A DNA stretch of 64,000 nucleotides from Pomphorhynchus laevis (Eukaryota > Acanthocephala > Palaeacanthocephala > Echinorhynchida > Pomphorhynchidae): positions 62,001-126,000 of the forward strand of contig WNNJ02000574.1 of assembly GCA_012934845.2 (NCBI GenBank), read 5' to 3'. The translations under genes were made by a program, and so were the position numbers. The notes beneath the pieces were generated by a model. That model was given only the letters and a program-made list of their open reading frames with translations. It ran no database searches and had not been told where the DNA came from. Positions 22,216-35,900 of the stretch are shown here, piece after piece. Positions within the stretch are counted from its first letter, which is position 1. Every line of letters starts with the position of its first letter.

Positions 22216-23907
22216 TTAATTTGTTTTTAATCTACTCAGAAGTGATTCCATCACAAATGCCCATTCAGTATCCGAAATTTCATAATCGTTTAACTTACTT
22301 TTCTCGTGATGTTCATCATTGCCTGTTTCAGTCGCACATTTTTCATCTGTAGCGAAAGCTTCCACTTTCTGACTAATACATTCAGTGAATTCATTCTGCC
22401 TATCTCTACATATATCACCAAGATTGGTGTCATCTGTTAAATGACTTAGTTCATTCAGGCTTTGATTTCTGTAATTTATATCCAGAACGTTCTCTGCGCC
22501 TTGGTCGATATCAGACGCTACCACGTCTAAGATACATGTGGAGCTGAAAGCTTTGATTAATGAATTTTCTAAAACAACATCTTCGTATTCATCATCATTT
22601 TTCGGACATTCATCCTTTTCACCGGGCTCCGAAACATTGAAACTGCTCGATTCTTTATACTTTATACCTAAAACTTCACCATTCTGCTCCACACACAAAG
22701 AACTCGCTTTGCAATTGCTGTCTAGCTCACTAGATTCTTGATCCGCAATAAATGCTCTGCTACTTTCTATTTCATCAATACTAGCAGAACGCAAGTATGA
22801 TTTGATTTGGCTTTCATTCGGAATTTGCAACAACTTTTCACCGTCACTGACTATGACACTTGATCGATTTGAACTAACAGTAAGCGCAGGTAGTCTCTGG
22901 ATGATTGGAGGCAACTCAAACACGTCATGATCACCGATATCATCAATAAGTTCACAAGTATCAATACATATCAACTTTTGGTAGTCATCTTCTACGGCGA
23001 CGTAGCGACAACGGCGATCGTCCACAGCAAATATAACCGAATCAACAGTTTGAGGATCATTAACTGGAACTCGATACTTTTTAACAATAGATTCAATTTC
23101 ATCAATCAACTTGGAATGATAACTGGTCAGCGTAAAATTAAGGTTCTTAAAGACCAGTGACTTTGTTATATTGGAATCGCCAACAGCCATAAAATGCCGT
23201 ACATAGTTGACAACATCGGACATCAGGGGTTGTTTGAATTCGACATTGCTAAAAAGCTCACAACAGCGTGTACATTCCACATCACTTAATAACGGATAAA
23301 TATCAACTGGTAACATTTCTATAAGATTGGAATATTGTTCAAAAAAACTTGAATTTAAAATATAGTGACCAGATTTTTGTATTTCTGTGATTTCCTTCGA
23401 TTGACTAGATGTAGTAGGATGTAGCTTTACAAGGAAAGTAACAAAATCGATAATTTCAACTTTGTGTTCCTGGTAATAGAAAGATTCGTCGAAATTGTCC
23501 GGTTTCTGCACAGAAAGAGATAATTTTGAGAATTTCATATATTGCATTGGAAGTGGCCTAATGTCAGTGAACATGTTTTGGCTTACAAAATAAATTCCTT
23601 GATCAATGAGATTATAAGTATCATGGTCTACTCTTTCCCCTCTGTACCAAATTGAGTTATGTTGAAGTAAGACAAACTGCTTTTCAGCAACATCGTGATC
23701 TTCATTCAATTCCAATGGCATATAAGTTGGATACTTTGCTTTAGCCAGTCTAATCACAATTTTATCGGTATCTTTGTGCTTCATCGCGTAGACTATATCA
23801 CCTGGCCAAATTAACGCCGTAGTGATAGTATCATTAGCATCAGCATTATCGATACCATCATCGCATTCGGCGATAACAAACGGCGAATAGTTATTGAGGA
23901 ACGTGAC
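22216..23907 (-). CDS. Tudor gene last exon: module 5 and acidic tail
   Basis: 563 codons plus stop after acceptor CAATTTAG. An inner Met is the first start codon in this exon, but the true exon begins 41 codons earlier with VTFLNNYSPFVIAECDDG. The divergent Tudor module includes GDIVYAMK, NSIWYRGERVDHDTYNL and IYFVSQNMFTDIRPLP, without the D-Y-G-N motif. The C-terminal ~250 residues are acidic and low in recognisable motifs, ending EWAFVMESLLSRLKTN. Confidence 0.8.
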   Translation of the reverse strand, partial: VTFLNNYSPFVIAECDDGIDNADANDTITTALIWPGDIVYAMKHKDTDKIVIRLAKAKYPTYMPLELNEDHDVAEKQFVLLQHNSIWYRGERVDHDTYNLIDQGIYFVSQNMFTDIRPLPMQYMKFSKLSLSVQKPDNFDESFYYQEHKVEIIDFVTFLVKLHPTTSSQSKEITEIQKSGHYILNSSFFEQYSNLIEMLPVDIYPLLSDVECTRCCELFSNVEFKQPLMSDVVNYVRHFMAVGDSNITKSLVFKNLNFTLTSYHSKLIDEIESIVKKYRVPVNDPQTVDSVIFAVDDRRCRYVAVEDDYQKLICIDTCELIDDIGDHDVFELPPIIQRLPALTVSSNRSSVIVSDGEKLLQIPNESQIKSYLRSASIDEIESSRAFIADQESSELDSNCKASSLCVEQNGEVLGIKYKESSSFNVSEPGEKDECPKNDDEYEDVVLENSLIKAFSSTCILDVVASDIDQGAENVLDINYRNQSLNELSHLTDDTNLGDICRDRQNEFTECISQKVEAFATDEKCATETGNDEHHEKSKLNDYEISDTEWAFVMESLLSRLKTN

Positions 23908-26900
23908 CTAAATTGAGAGGTTATTAACAATAACAGTTTGATAATATTTCAAAACATTTAATTGTGTTTTGAAGATATTTGATATATAAATTTATATTAT
24001 ATTTTAATATTATTGATTAAATTATTATTTCGACATCTATTTTCAAAAAACGTTTGTATTTTATAGATTAAAAATCAATTTGGCAACATCAATTTTTTGT
24101 TTATTAAAAATTTACAGTCATCTTATTTCGAAAAAATTATAAATTATAAATGTAATGTAATAAATTAGCAATTTTTTCAGTGAATAAAATAAATAAAATA
24201 AAATTAAAATTAAATTAAATAACCAAACTGTGTATTCGTATATTTTTATATATAATATTTAATTTAATCAAACGTGTTTTGTGGATTTTGAAAAAGATAG
24301 AAACATTCAAACGCACTTTAAATATAACATGGCAGTTCCTTCTAATGATATATATTCATTATTCGAATACATCGTATATTATTTATTAATAATAATTTAT
24401 TAATTAACATATTATTTACTTTTATATTAAATTTTAGCAATAAATTAAATCATTATATAATATTAATTATGTAAAATCTTATATAATTATTTATTATTTA
24501 TAATTATTTATCTTTATTTTTAATTTTTGTATATTATAAAATATGTAGACTCACTTATCTGATTAATAGAATTTCTTAAATAACTCCAAATTAGAAGGAT
24601 TTATAGGGTTACAGGAGCTAAGAAATAAATGCTAAGAGAAGATTTATCATTAATTACATGAAATATAAATATATCATTGATTAATTAAATATAAACAATA
24701 TTAAACAAACCTCAATCTCTTTACATTCATCGTCTTCGTCCAGAATGTTAGCACATCTCAGTGCAAGTACAGGTATATCCCATAGAGGTTTGGTCAAAGC
24801 AGATAGATTTTCGTAAGATACATCAAATTCATAACTTCCAATATCAAACTGGAATATGCTCGCCTCTTTGACAGTATCGTCAACTGATATGATAATTGAC
24901 CTTTAGATTGAAATTACGAATTATAAAGAATTAAAACTTAAATGAACTTAATTCCAGCAAATTAAAAAACCGTTAAGTTTACTCTATAGAATAATGGAAA
25001 CGTTGAAGATATGTTCCCGAACACTTAGAGAGAGCATAATGTACAATTATGTATGATTGTATATTGAATCAAGATAAAGCTTAGAGAAAGAGCGCATAGC
25101 ATATTAAATCCATTCGTTCCTTATATGCCTGCCATTTCACATTCAAACTATGAATTCTAATTGAATGACAGGCAACGTTCGATCTAAATTCAATAATTTA
25201 AAGCTAGAAAATGATTTGATATGATTCATTTATGGAAAGGAGGAGACAGCCAAGCTGCGTCAGCTCGTTAATATTGAAATGGCTTGCAGCATAAGTTATT
25301 AAAACGAGCATACATAATATGTAACCAATAAGTATAACATGTGATAAAAAGAGTCATATAATTTTAAACAATTCAAGATTTTTTATCGCTCGGTTTCATA
25401 TTTTCCTCGTGTAGTTCTTTTTAATCCTATCAGCATCACTGTACACTACAATCAGCGTGGGCGAAATATAATAAAATATAATAAAATATAATATAATAAA
25501 ATGAAATGATAATTTTTAATTGCAATATAATTCTCTTTAGTTCTGAAAGAATTAGTTAACTTACACAAAATAAAACGATGAATTGGCATTTAAAATTACA
25601 TTTTAAATTAAATTTAAAATGTACTTTAACATAATGTACTGTGCGATTTAATATCAATGTTGATTATTCAGTCATCAACCATACCAGCTATATGATCAAT
25701 ATTTATTTTGTCAGTATCTCTCACATAATTTAATACTCTTATTGTGTGATGATGCTATCATATAATACGGCTAAGACCAATTAAAAGCTTAAACAATTTA
25801 TAAATTGATATATAATAAAGATTTAATAAATCTCTGTATTTTTTCTTTCTTGTAAAAAAATGTAAAAATAAAATATGTAGAATGAACAATTGCATACACG
25901 AGCGAGTATCATCATTTGGTCGGCTTCATCAATTATCCTCGTGTGAATTCTTTAATCCTAGATGCAGCACTGTACACTACAATCAGCGTAGGTGGACCTC
26001 ATCAGCAGTGAGCCTACGCCTACCTTTCGTGTTTCGGTCCTTTAATGATCTGCTGAAATTTTCCTCTGCTGCCTTTCTGTAATAACAAACGATACAGTTT
26101 GTAAGGAAAACATTTCCACTTGTGCAAACTGTACGTTGTATCCGTCTTTTGTAACAAAAAGACGGAAATAGCACTACAGTTGACGGAAACAACCGACAAT
26201 CTGTCTTTTGAATTTTCTTTGATAGGAAACCGGAATCTGACAGGTAAATATAATGAACAATCGCATACACGAGCGAGTATCATTAGGTCGGCTTCATCAA
26301 TTATCTTCGTGTGCGATTAATTTTATAATTTTTAAAATAAAATTAATTTCACGCTTCACTAATTAAATATAATTTAAAAGTGAGTGGACAATCCATTTAT
26401 AATATTATTCGGCTGCGATATGGAGATGCAAATAGGATTGCATCATTATAAAATAGGATTTTATAATGAAGTTAATGATGTGTTGGTTGTCAAAAAAGTT
26501 TTTGATTGCTTGCAGACATCATCGATTAATTCCTGTGCGTGTATGAGTCAACTGTGGTATAAAGGGGTATAATATTAGTAAAGAAATTTACCAACGTTTG
26601 TATAGTATTTTATCAAGTAGTAATCTATGCCAGTGAAAAATCAATTTATAATTATTTTTGAGGAGTTGAAAAGTATTTATTATAAATCGATTTCAACTGT
26701 AATCGATTTATAAAAGGTAAGAATTCGGAATGAAATTTATAATTAAATAAATAGAATTAAATGATATACTATATTAATTTAAAAAATTGAAATGCTTAGC
26801 TAAACTATCATGACAAAATTGATTGATTTTTATTTAAAATTTTAATTTGATATAAATATAAGAATAAATAGTAAGAATATTATTTATTATTTATATTTAT

Positions 26901-29900
26901 CGCTATTTTTAATTTATGAATAATTATCGCTAATTTGAAATTTTTGATTATCAATAGCGGTTTTATGACATTCTGAAACTAAATAAATTGAAATAAACTG
27001 AATTAATAAAAACTATTAATTTTAATATTTTTATATTTTAACTAAGAATTTATTAAAATTATTATAAATGTGCTGTGCGATTTAATAAAAAGAACTAATC
27101 TGTTATCAAAGTGTTATCAAAATCGAACCTTTTTTGATTTCTATCCTTTTTCGATTTGTAGAATACAAATTCCAAATTATCCCCCTATAACTTCCCGCTT
27201 TCAAATTTTCCTCAGTTTATCATTTCACTTTTTCTTTCTCATCTCTCATTTGCCCGTTTCTTATCAAACTGATTGAAACGCGCATCTTTCCACTGACGAA
27301 ATTGCGTATGAACTTATAATTCTGTTTTTTACTTAAATAATTATTAAAGCAGGATCAAATAAAATGAATTTTTAATCCGCAAATTTAAGAAAAGCAATAA
27401 ATTAAATATTTTAGGTGATTTTAATTACAAATATTCAAAAGAATATAAATTTGGTACAAAATGGCTGAATTTGGAGCCCAGTGACGCCAATCGATTTTAA
27501 TGAAAGTTGAAATATTGAACAATAAAATGTAGACATGTCATTGATTGTCTAAAAGCACGAAATTAAATAACAGTTATTTTGTAGATTTGCTTAAATAACA
27601 TTTAAGATAATACGTAGGTACCATTTGTGCATGATATAACGCACACATGCTACCGAATATATGTTACTTAAAAGCCTTGTTCGTGACTCCCGAATTCTAC
27701 GTCATAACACGGGAATATAAATCTACATTTTTTGTCACCTTAATTTGCCACCTTAAAATTATCTGTCCTAATTTTCGAAGGCTGATTATCAGTGCAAGAA
27801 TTTTACCTTTGCAATGATTGATTGACATCTGCGATTGCGTAAATGCCTGGCCGTACTTTGATAGGACAGCGCGTATTTGTTTCTTTTAACTTCTTTAGTT
27901 CGACATCTAGTTTTGCACGCAATTCTAGTAAATTTGAAAAAATATTAAATCATTTTTATTTGTAATTTACCGTCCATTGAGTGTAGACTTGCATGTGGGA
28001 ATGAGGTAAGCTGTAAAGTTCTAACAATAACAGGCTCCCTCGGAATGTCAACCATTGGCACTGCGCAAATTTCATATCTAAATTGAAACAAATCGAGTTA
28101 TCGAAATTAAAATATGAAAGAACAAAAAAATATATTAATTGAAACATATTGTTTGGCTTATTGAGTAATATTTTATTAAAATCAAGGATGTTACCTGTAT
28201 AAAGTTCAAAAACTAATATGGAATTTGAAATCAAAATCGATTTTGAGCAAAATTTACTTAAAGCAAAATTACTTATTGAGCAAAACAAATTATATATTTT
28301 TTGTGGTATTTTTAAAATTGTTTATTTACATTACTTTTAATACCAAAGAAGATAACTCACGGATGAGTAATCTCAAAATACTAAAATACGCCAAATAATA
28401 TTTATATTAAAAATATAAATATTTGATTATATTAAACGACAAATATATCATAATGTCTAATGTCATAATGTTTCCTTTCAAATAATTTAATATTGTATCT
28501 ACAAAGATATATAAAAGCAGAGCAATATGCAGTAACCACGAAGTAATCAATGAACAAACTGCGTAGAAATACGTCGCGTTAAAATAACAGCGGCGCAAGC
28601 ACGATTAAAATTACTTTTAAAAATACTTATTTAAATATGCCTGTCACAACTTGTACAATAATTGAAATTAGCTATTTGAACTGTAAATCCATAAAAATAT
28701 ATCAGTTTATATATAATAGTCCTACCTTGTGTATCCACCAGTATTGACAAGATAATCGACGAGTTCGTTAGACTGAAGATGGCTTTTATCACTGTTCAGG
28801 TATCCGAAAAAGCTCCGCTCATTAAAATCAATATAGCAATCCAATACGCCATGATCTAAATTATACAACCAATTATGGCTAAAATAATAATTGTCACAGC
28901 ACCTGCAATGCCCGTCAGCAGCACATCGATATCAGATTTACTACAGTCTTCGAAAGCATTCCCATTCTCGTCTGAATTATAATACCAAAATTCGTTATTC
29001 TTCTGTAATTGGCTTGATGAACAGCTTAGCAAACTGCTAGCTACTTGTTCACTGCAGTGGCAGTCAACTGCTGTCAGCCTTATAGTGTACTTTACAGCTA
29101 AACATTATAATAATATAATTAGTGAAATTATAAATTATGTATTTACCCGTGTGTGGATTAACTATCTTAAAATATATATTAATTTGATCTGCTTTAGAAT
29201 GCAAATCGATCGATTGTTTAGTGGAATTCATTGGAGGTATCGAACAATTGATATGATCACTTGAAGAAACAATTGCGGGCGGTGATGAGGATCGGTTATT
29301 CGACGAATCTAATTTGATTTTATTATCGACATCACGAGCAACTGAATCGTCGATCGACGTATTTTCGTCAGAATCCCAGCATTCAGCCATTTTCGATAAC
29401 TTATATTCGCTAAAGCCTGATATTTCATTCGAATATGATCCACTTCCTGATCCACGGCTAGGCATCCCACGTCGATTTCCTCTTTGATTGCGTCTAGCAT
29501 TCGACGTACCATCTCTCGAATTTACGTTTGATTCAGTATATGATTCTCTTGAATAAAATTTAGATCGACCATCACTATAGTCTCTTGATTTGAATTCATC
29601 ACTCACACGTACCGGAAGCGATTCACTTGCTATCTCACCAGAATCTTTAACATTTTCGGGATCTTCTCGTGAAAATCGATTATTATCACAATAATTTCTG
29701 TCGGAATTACCACGTCCTCTAGAAAATCGTGTACCGCGTTCACCAGATGAGCGATCATAACTGCGACGCCCACGTAAGTATTGTCCGCCTCTTTCACTGC
29801 CACCAGAAAAACGATCATAAGTTCCCCTTCCACGCGAATATCTTTCGCCTCCATCACCATCTTTAAAAGACACCTCATAATCGTTTCGATTTTGTGTAAA

Positions 29901-32900
29901 TCTACTAACTCCACGTTCTACATCACCGGAAGATCGATCGTAGTCACCTCTTCCGCGAGAAAATCGACTTCCACGTTCACTATCATCATTTAGTCGGCTA
30001 TAATCGCCTCTACCACGAGAAAATCGACCTCCACGTTCTACGTCGCCGAATGTTCGCTCAGAATCACCCCTGCCCCGTGTATATCGACTTTCGCGTTCTC
30101 CATCGCGGTGTGTACGATCAAAATCCCCTCTAACACGAGAGTATCGAACCCCACGTTCTCCATCGCCGGATGATCGACCAAAATCACCCCTACCTCTAGT
30201 ATATCGATTTCCGCGCTCAGAATCCCCAGAAAATCGGTCAAAATCATGTCTTGTTCGCGTATATCTATTCGCACGTTCACCGTCATTAGTAAAGCGATGA
30301 TAGTCGCCTCTTCCTCGGTAAAATCGCTCACCACTATCACTCCCACGTTCGGAACCACCGAGCAAAATATTATACTTAAATTCGTCATCTTTATGAACAT
30401 CTGACAAACAATCATCTTCCAAAGGAAAGTTACGTCCACTTTGATCAAATCTATGAGAACTATCATGAACAACATCATGTCTCTCAGAGTGTTTTGAGCT
30501 GGTGGTATGCTGCTCATAATTATATTTCGATTGTGCAACATCGGTTACTTTGCTGTCAAATTCAGATCTACCAGATGCAAACCTCCCCCAGCTACCCTCT
30601 GATCTTCGGTAGCTATTGTTAACAGAGTCAGTAGGTTGACGTCCACCACGCCCACCGCGACCACGATAAGACTTAGTCTCAATATCGCCTTCAAACACGT
30701 CAGCTTTTCTAAGAGTCAAATTGCTAGCGGAGTCCTGACTAGAACTTAAATCTGTAGATAGACTAGATTGATGTGCACTACTGCTTCCTCTGTCGTGTGT
30801 GATACCGAAACCACCACGCCGAGTGTAACCGCTAACTTTTGAAGATTCCTGAGTTTTCCTCGGGTCCGCATCATCATCACATAAATCGTCAAGGTTGCTT
30901 TCAATGTGATATCTTTGCAAATATTCACGGTTATTAACAGTAGAGTTAGCATCACAACTCAGAGTTGGTTTTGACCTGTAGCGATCGTGTTCTCGACTTT
31001 GGTTTTTTTCTGATTGGCGTGGTAATGATGGAATACGTTGACGCCCCAATTTAGATTCCGTATGCGAAGGAATTTGAGTATACTCACCCAGTTTAAGTTG
31101 AGTGCTCAACACGTTTCCAGATGGTACAGAATTCGGTCGTTTACAGGTTTCCTAAACAACGCATTTTATACAAAACAAAAACCACATTTGGATTAGGTAG
31201 GCATAAGTATCTAATGATCGCAATGCAACTTTTTATATTTTTATTAAAATAGAATTGAATAAATAAAATTTTGGTTTATTTATTTAAAAATCAAATAAAT
31301 ACAGAGATGGAAGCAATTATCCGTATAATTAATTTTATAATTAATTTTATATTGTCTGCATATAAAAAGTCTACATCTTTTTAATTAACACGAACCGGAA
31401 AAATAAAATTCATCATTTGTGGTTTACTCTAACTATATTCTAAACAATATCTTAAATTCCCAAATACGGATTTTATATTAATATAATTTATATTAATATT
31501 ATATAATTAACATTATATATCTGCATTGCGACCTCCTACTGTAGATCACAATGCGTTATACAAAATAAGTAATTGAATATATTATGACATCAAAGTGAGG
31601 TGGATGTGCTAAGATAGTAACTTTTGTAAGACACAAGGCAAACGTTTAAAATGAATCTGCATTGGCATATCGGATACAAGACTTAAGAATGAAAAATATC
31701 CACTTTAGCAAAAAATATTATTGGCAAAGTACAAAATCTAGACTCTAAAAAATGAACGGACGTTAACAAACGTTTTATGACATAACTATTAATATAACGA
31801 TTATCAATATGTAATAAAATTACATATTGGTTAGTAATAAAACGATTATTAATATGTGATTATAGATTATTGACAAAACGATTAATATGTGATTATATAT
31901 TATTAAAAACAATTATTCTTTTTCCTTTTATTTAGAGTCTTCCCCGTGTAGGGACGGAGTCCGATGCGTTTGAGAATTGCCTCCACTTGGCTCTATCGAG
32001 GGCGTCTTTAGTTTCCAGTCCAACACTTATCAAAAAATCATGACGTATGATGTTCATCCATCGTAGTTTCGGCCTTCCTATCGGACGCTTTCCATCCACT
32101 GTCACGGCGATGGACATATTTGATGGTTGGTGTTCGCTTGTGCGGATAACGTTGGCCGTTCCATTTAAGTAGCCTTTCGCGAAGTTTCTCTATTATTGGC
32201 ACCACGCCAAACTGGTTACTTATTTATTCGTTCCGGACATGATCCTTTAAGGTTTATCCTGCTGTTCATCGAAGCATATTTGTCTCCATTGCGGCAACTT
32301 TACGTTCTTCAAATTTTTATATCGGCAAACATTCAGCACCGTTGAGGACCACGGGTCATATTACAGTTTTGCAAATTTTTGACTTTAGTCGGTCTTTTAT
32401 CTTTGGATCGCAGAGAATACCTGTAACTGACCTCCACTTCATCCAGGCTGCATTTATTCGAGAAGAGACCTCTGCGTGTAGGTTACCATATGCCGCAATA
32501 GTAGAGCCAAGGTATTTAAACGCAGTTGTTCGGTTCAGTGTGTGCCTTCCAAACTGTAGTGGCTGATTATCATTCATATTCGTGGTCAGGTATTCCGTTT
32601 TACGCGCGTTCAGGCGTAGATCGAACTGCTTGAGTCGATTTCCTTCCGATTGTAAGCGATTGAGGTAGAAAATACAGTCAGTTTATATACAAAGATGTCA
32701 GTTTATTATTGTACTTATCGAAGCTAGTCGTCATACATCACGAGGACGAAAAGTGTGCAGAAGTTGTGGGAACATGACGAAATGACGATATCGAATCTAC
32801 CTTGCGCAAACTCAATGTAGAAAGAACTAAAAATGAAAACAGATACAAAATGTCACAACATGGAAGTTCACAGAAACGACAGCAACAGTCAGAACTTCTC

Positions 32901-35900
32901 GAATGACAAGGCAACCTGATCATACAAAATTTGTCATGGTAACTATGAGTAGATATTTTCCAAACAAGCGGTCTGTTTGCTTAAATGGCCTTTTCAAATT
33001 AGTCTGAAAAAATACCGGAGTTTAATAAATAGCAGGATCGAGTTTTGCAAGAGTAATCTGCATATTGCTGAAATTAATCTGCATATTGCGGAAAGTAGCA
33101 GTAGTAAGATCAAGCCAAATCGCCTGTATACCATATGTTAATATCAATAAATTGTTTATTAATAATAATTAATTATTGTTCCTAATTTGAATAGATATAA
33201 TTTAAAATAATAAAATATACCGGCTGTAATGCTTGAAGAAGAATATCGTTAACGCTTATATAGTTATTTGCTTGGTCAAGAATAAAGAGTACAATTTGAA
33301 CGAACTGTCGGCTGTTAATTCCTACAATTTTGGCAAAATGATCTTTCTTTAAACACAGCTCTTCCATCTGTTTAGTAACCGAATCACTAAATGCCTAAAA
33401 ATGCTGTGATAAATTCTAGGAAAAATAACAATCATTTTACTATTTCATCAAATCCATGTAGAGTGCAAGCAATCCCTCGTGAAAGCGGAAGCAGGAATTC
33501 GGGAGCACACTCGTATATATCGTCAGGAAATACTTTAACAACGTTTCCGAAGTCTACGAGGCGCGCAAAAATATGGCTTTCGCTTATCTCTCTAAAGACA
33601 GAGATGTATTTGATAATTTGATAAATTTAAAATTGATCGGAAAACATCTTTTTCATAAACCACTGAAAATTAACATTTATTTCTTTACATTATAATTTAT
33701 TTGAAAGAATCAAAGAAACGGCAATTTATTAGATAAAAAGTCCAGTCCAATATTTCAATAGCTGATGCTATCATCAGGAACTAGTTTCACAACTGCCCAA
33801 AAGTTTTTTAAATTAAAGTTTATATAAAAGTTATTTATCTATAATTATCGTTATTGATTCTAGTTTTAAAATTCGACGATTGTAAAGCAAAACCCTAATT
33901 TATGATTAATATTAATACATAATAAATAAATTTATTAATTAATATTATTAAATTTTTTATATTAATTATATATTAAATTATTTATAAATTAAAGTTTTAT
34001 CGTACAACATTAAACACTTCAAAAAAACCTGTACAAGAAACTTTCACATCAAATGAAAACCGTATTTTCACAAAGTAAAACAAAATTCAGGCCACAAAAT
34101 AACTAAGCCACAATATAAAACTAAAACAAATCAAACAAATATAATTTATTAATATAAATTACATAATATTTTAAAATTAAAATCGAAATTTAATAATTCT
34201 TTCATTTTTTATAAGATGACATGTGATAACAGTATCGTCTCTTATATCGGTCAAACTGGACAGGGATTGGAAAAACGCATCTCACAGCATAAATATAGCA
34301 TTAAACGTGGTAGTCTGATGTGTGTTTTAGCACATCATCCACTAAATTTAGAACAATGATGTGATAATGATGTGACGTCATCATTGATAATGATGACGTC
34401 ACATCATTATCAATGATGTGACGTCCAATATAAAGCAGATTTTATTTTTTAAATATTCTATAAAATTTAATTGTTTTTTTATATATTTTATAGTTAATTG
34501 AACTTAATAAGCTATATTTGTTTGATTTGTTTCAGATTTTATTGCTTTTATTATTTTAATTTTGATTAATTATGTCTTATATTGCTTTTTGTTTTTTTGT
34601 GTAAAAAAATATAATGCTTTTAACTTGTTGTTTGTTTTTCTTTGTGATTGTTTCTTTTTTTCACTTCCATTGACAAATTTTAATTGATGCATTGGTATAT
34701 TGTACATGATTTTTTTCTTTCTTTGAAGGCTATTTAAGTGTTCTACGATAAAACTGTTGTATATAAAACTTTTACGTAATGTGAAACAGTAGTTGCTGAC
34801 GATGATATGTATCTGTTAAAATATTGGATTGACAATATTTAAAAATATTGTGTGAAACAGTGTTCCTAGTGATAGAAGCAGATATTGAAATATTGGACTG
34901 GATCGTTTTATCGAAATTGTCGTTTCTTTGATTCTTTCATACTATAAATAAAAATATTACTAGACATTGAGTTTTAGTTTGACAAATCACGATTAAGAAA
35001 ATAGAACTATTGACATCTTACAGTCAGAGAAACAAACGGTAATTTTTATCTTAAAGTCACCAGACGTTGCTGGAAATATGAATTTAGATTCTGAATAAAA
35101 AAAGTTGGTATCTAACAATCAATATTACGTGATAGAATTTTGTAAAAAAGAACATTTTATGAAACTCGCTTATGTTTTACTGCCTTGGGATTTAAAAAGT
35201 TGTTTCTAATGTCCACCGTAATTGTTGCTTAATTTTTCGAAATGATAAATGAAATCATTGAAGGTGCAATAATTCAGTATAATTGAAGACTTTTTTTTAC
35301 TTAGAAATTCGAAAAATATTTGAAAATTCCAAATTACTAGAATAATATAAACAAAATGTTAATAATGAAAGTAAAATTAAAGTGTAATTAAAAGTATTTT
35401 ATAATAAAAGTGGCATTAAATTAAAATTAATGTCATGCCATCTTAATTTTATAAAATGCATGCCATATATGATGAAAATAATATTTACAACTATTTAATT
35501 AAAAGTGATTTATTACTTTTAAATATTAAATAAATATTAATAAATAATAAATAAATATTTTAATAAATTAATAAATAATTATATAATTAATAATTAATTA
35601 TAATAAATTAATAAATAAACTAAAATATCATCAATTATGTTATTACAAGTAAAATTTTAATTCTTAAGCAAGAAGTCAAGATGTATTTACAGAGAATAAA
35701 TGCAATTGTCATTCAATTCTTTATGAACGAAAAATTTTCTTTATGAAAGATAAAAGTAAACTGATCAGTTAATAATACAATAATTTATTTAACGTGACAA
35801 ATGCGTGCAAAATGCACGCTTACATGACAACTAACAAACAAAAAAAAAGAAAATAAAAGTTCACAGGTAATTAGTTAATTGTTGAAATGGAATTGGATTT

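Larger units (their letters stand above)
33703..34939 (+). mobile_element. Penelope-like element remnant with GIY-YIG endonuclease and ~90-bp inverted ends
   Basis: Left (33,703-33,797) and right (about 34,850-34,939) ends are inverted repeats, roughly 85% alike by eye: GAATCAAAGAAACG, GATAAAA, CCAGTCCAATATTTCAATA, then CTATCA and GTTTCAC. A second partial copy of the right end (GTGAAACAGTAGTTGCTGAC) lies just inside at 34,790. The interior keeps a GIY-YIG endonuclease piece but no recognisable RT, so the copy is internally reduced. Inverted, partly tandem ends are usual for Penelope elements. It lies in the Tudor intron between 33,591 and 37,612. Confidence 0.7.

Noticed and set aside
28407-28598. 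Minus-strand 63-codon frame as a Tudor exon
   Set aside because: Hydrophobic low-complexity peptide without Tudor features; the neighbouring exons already join in phase without it.
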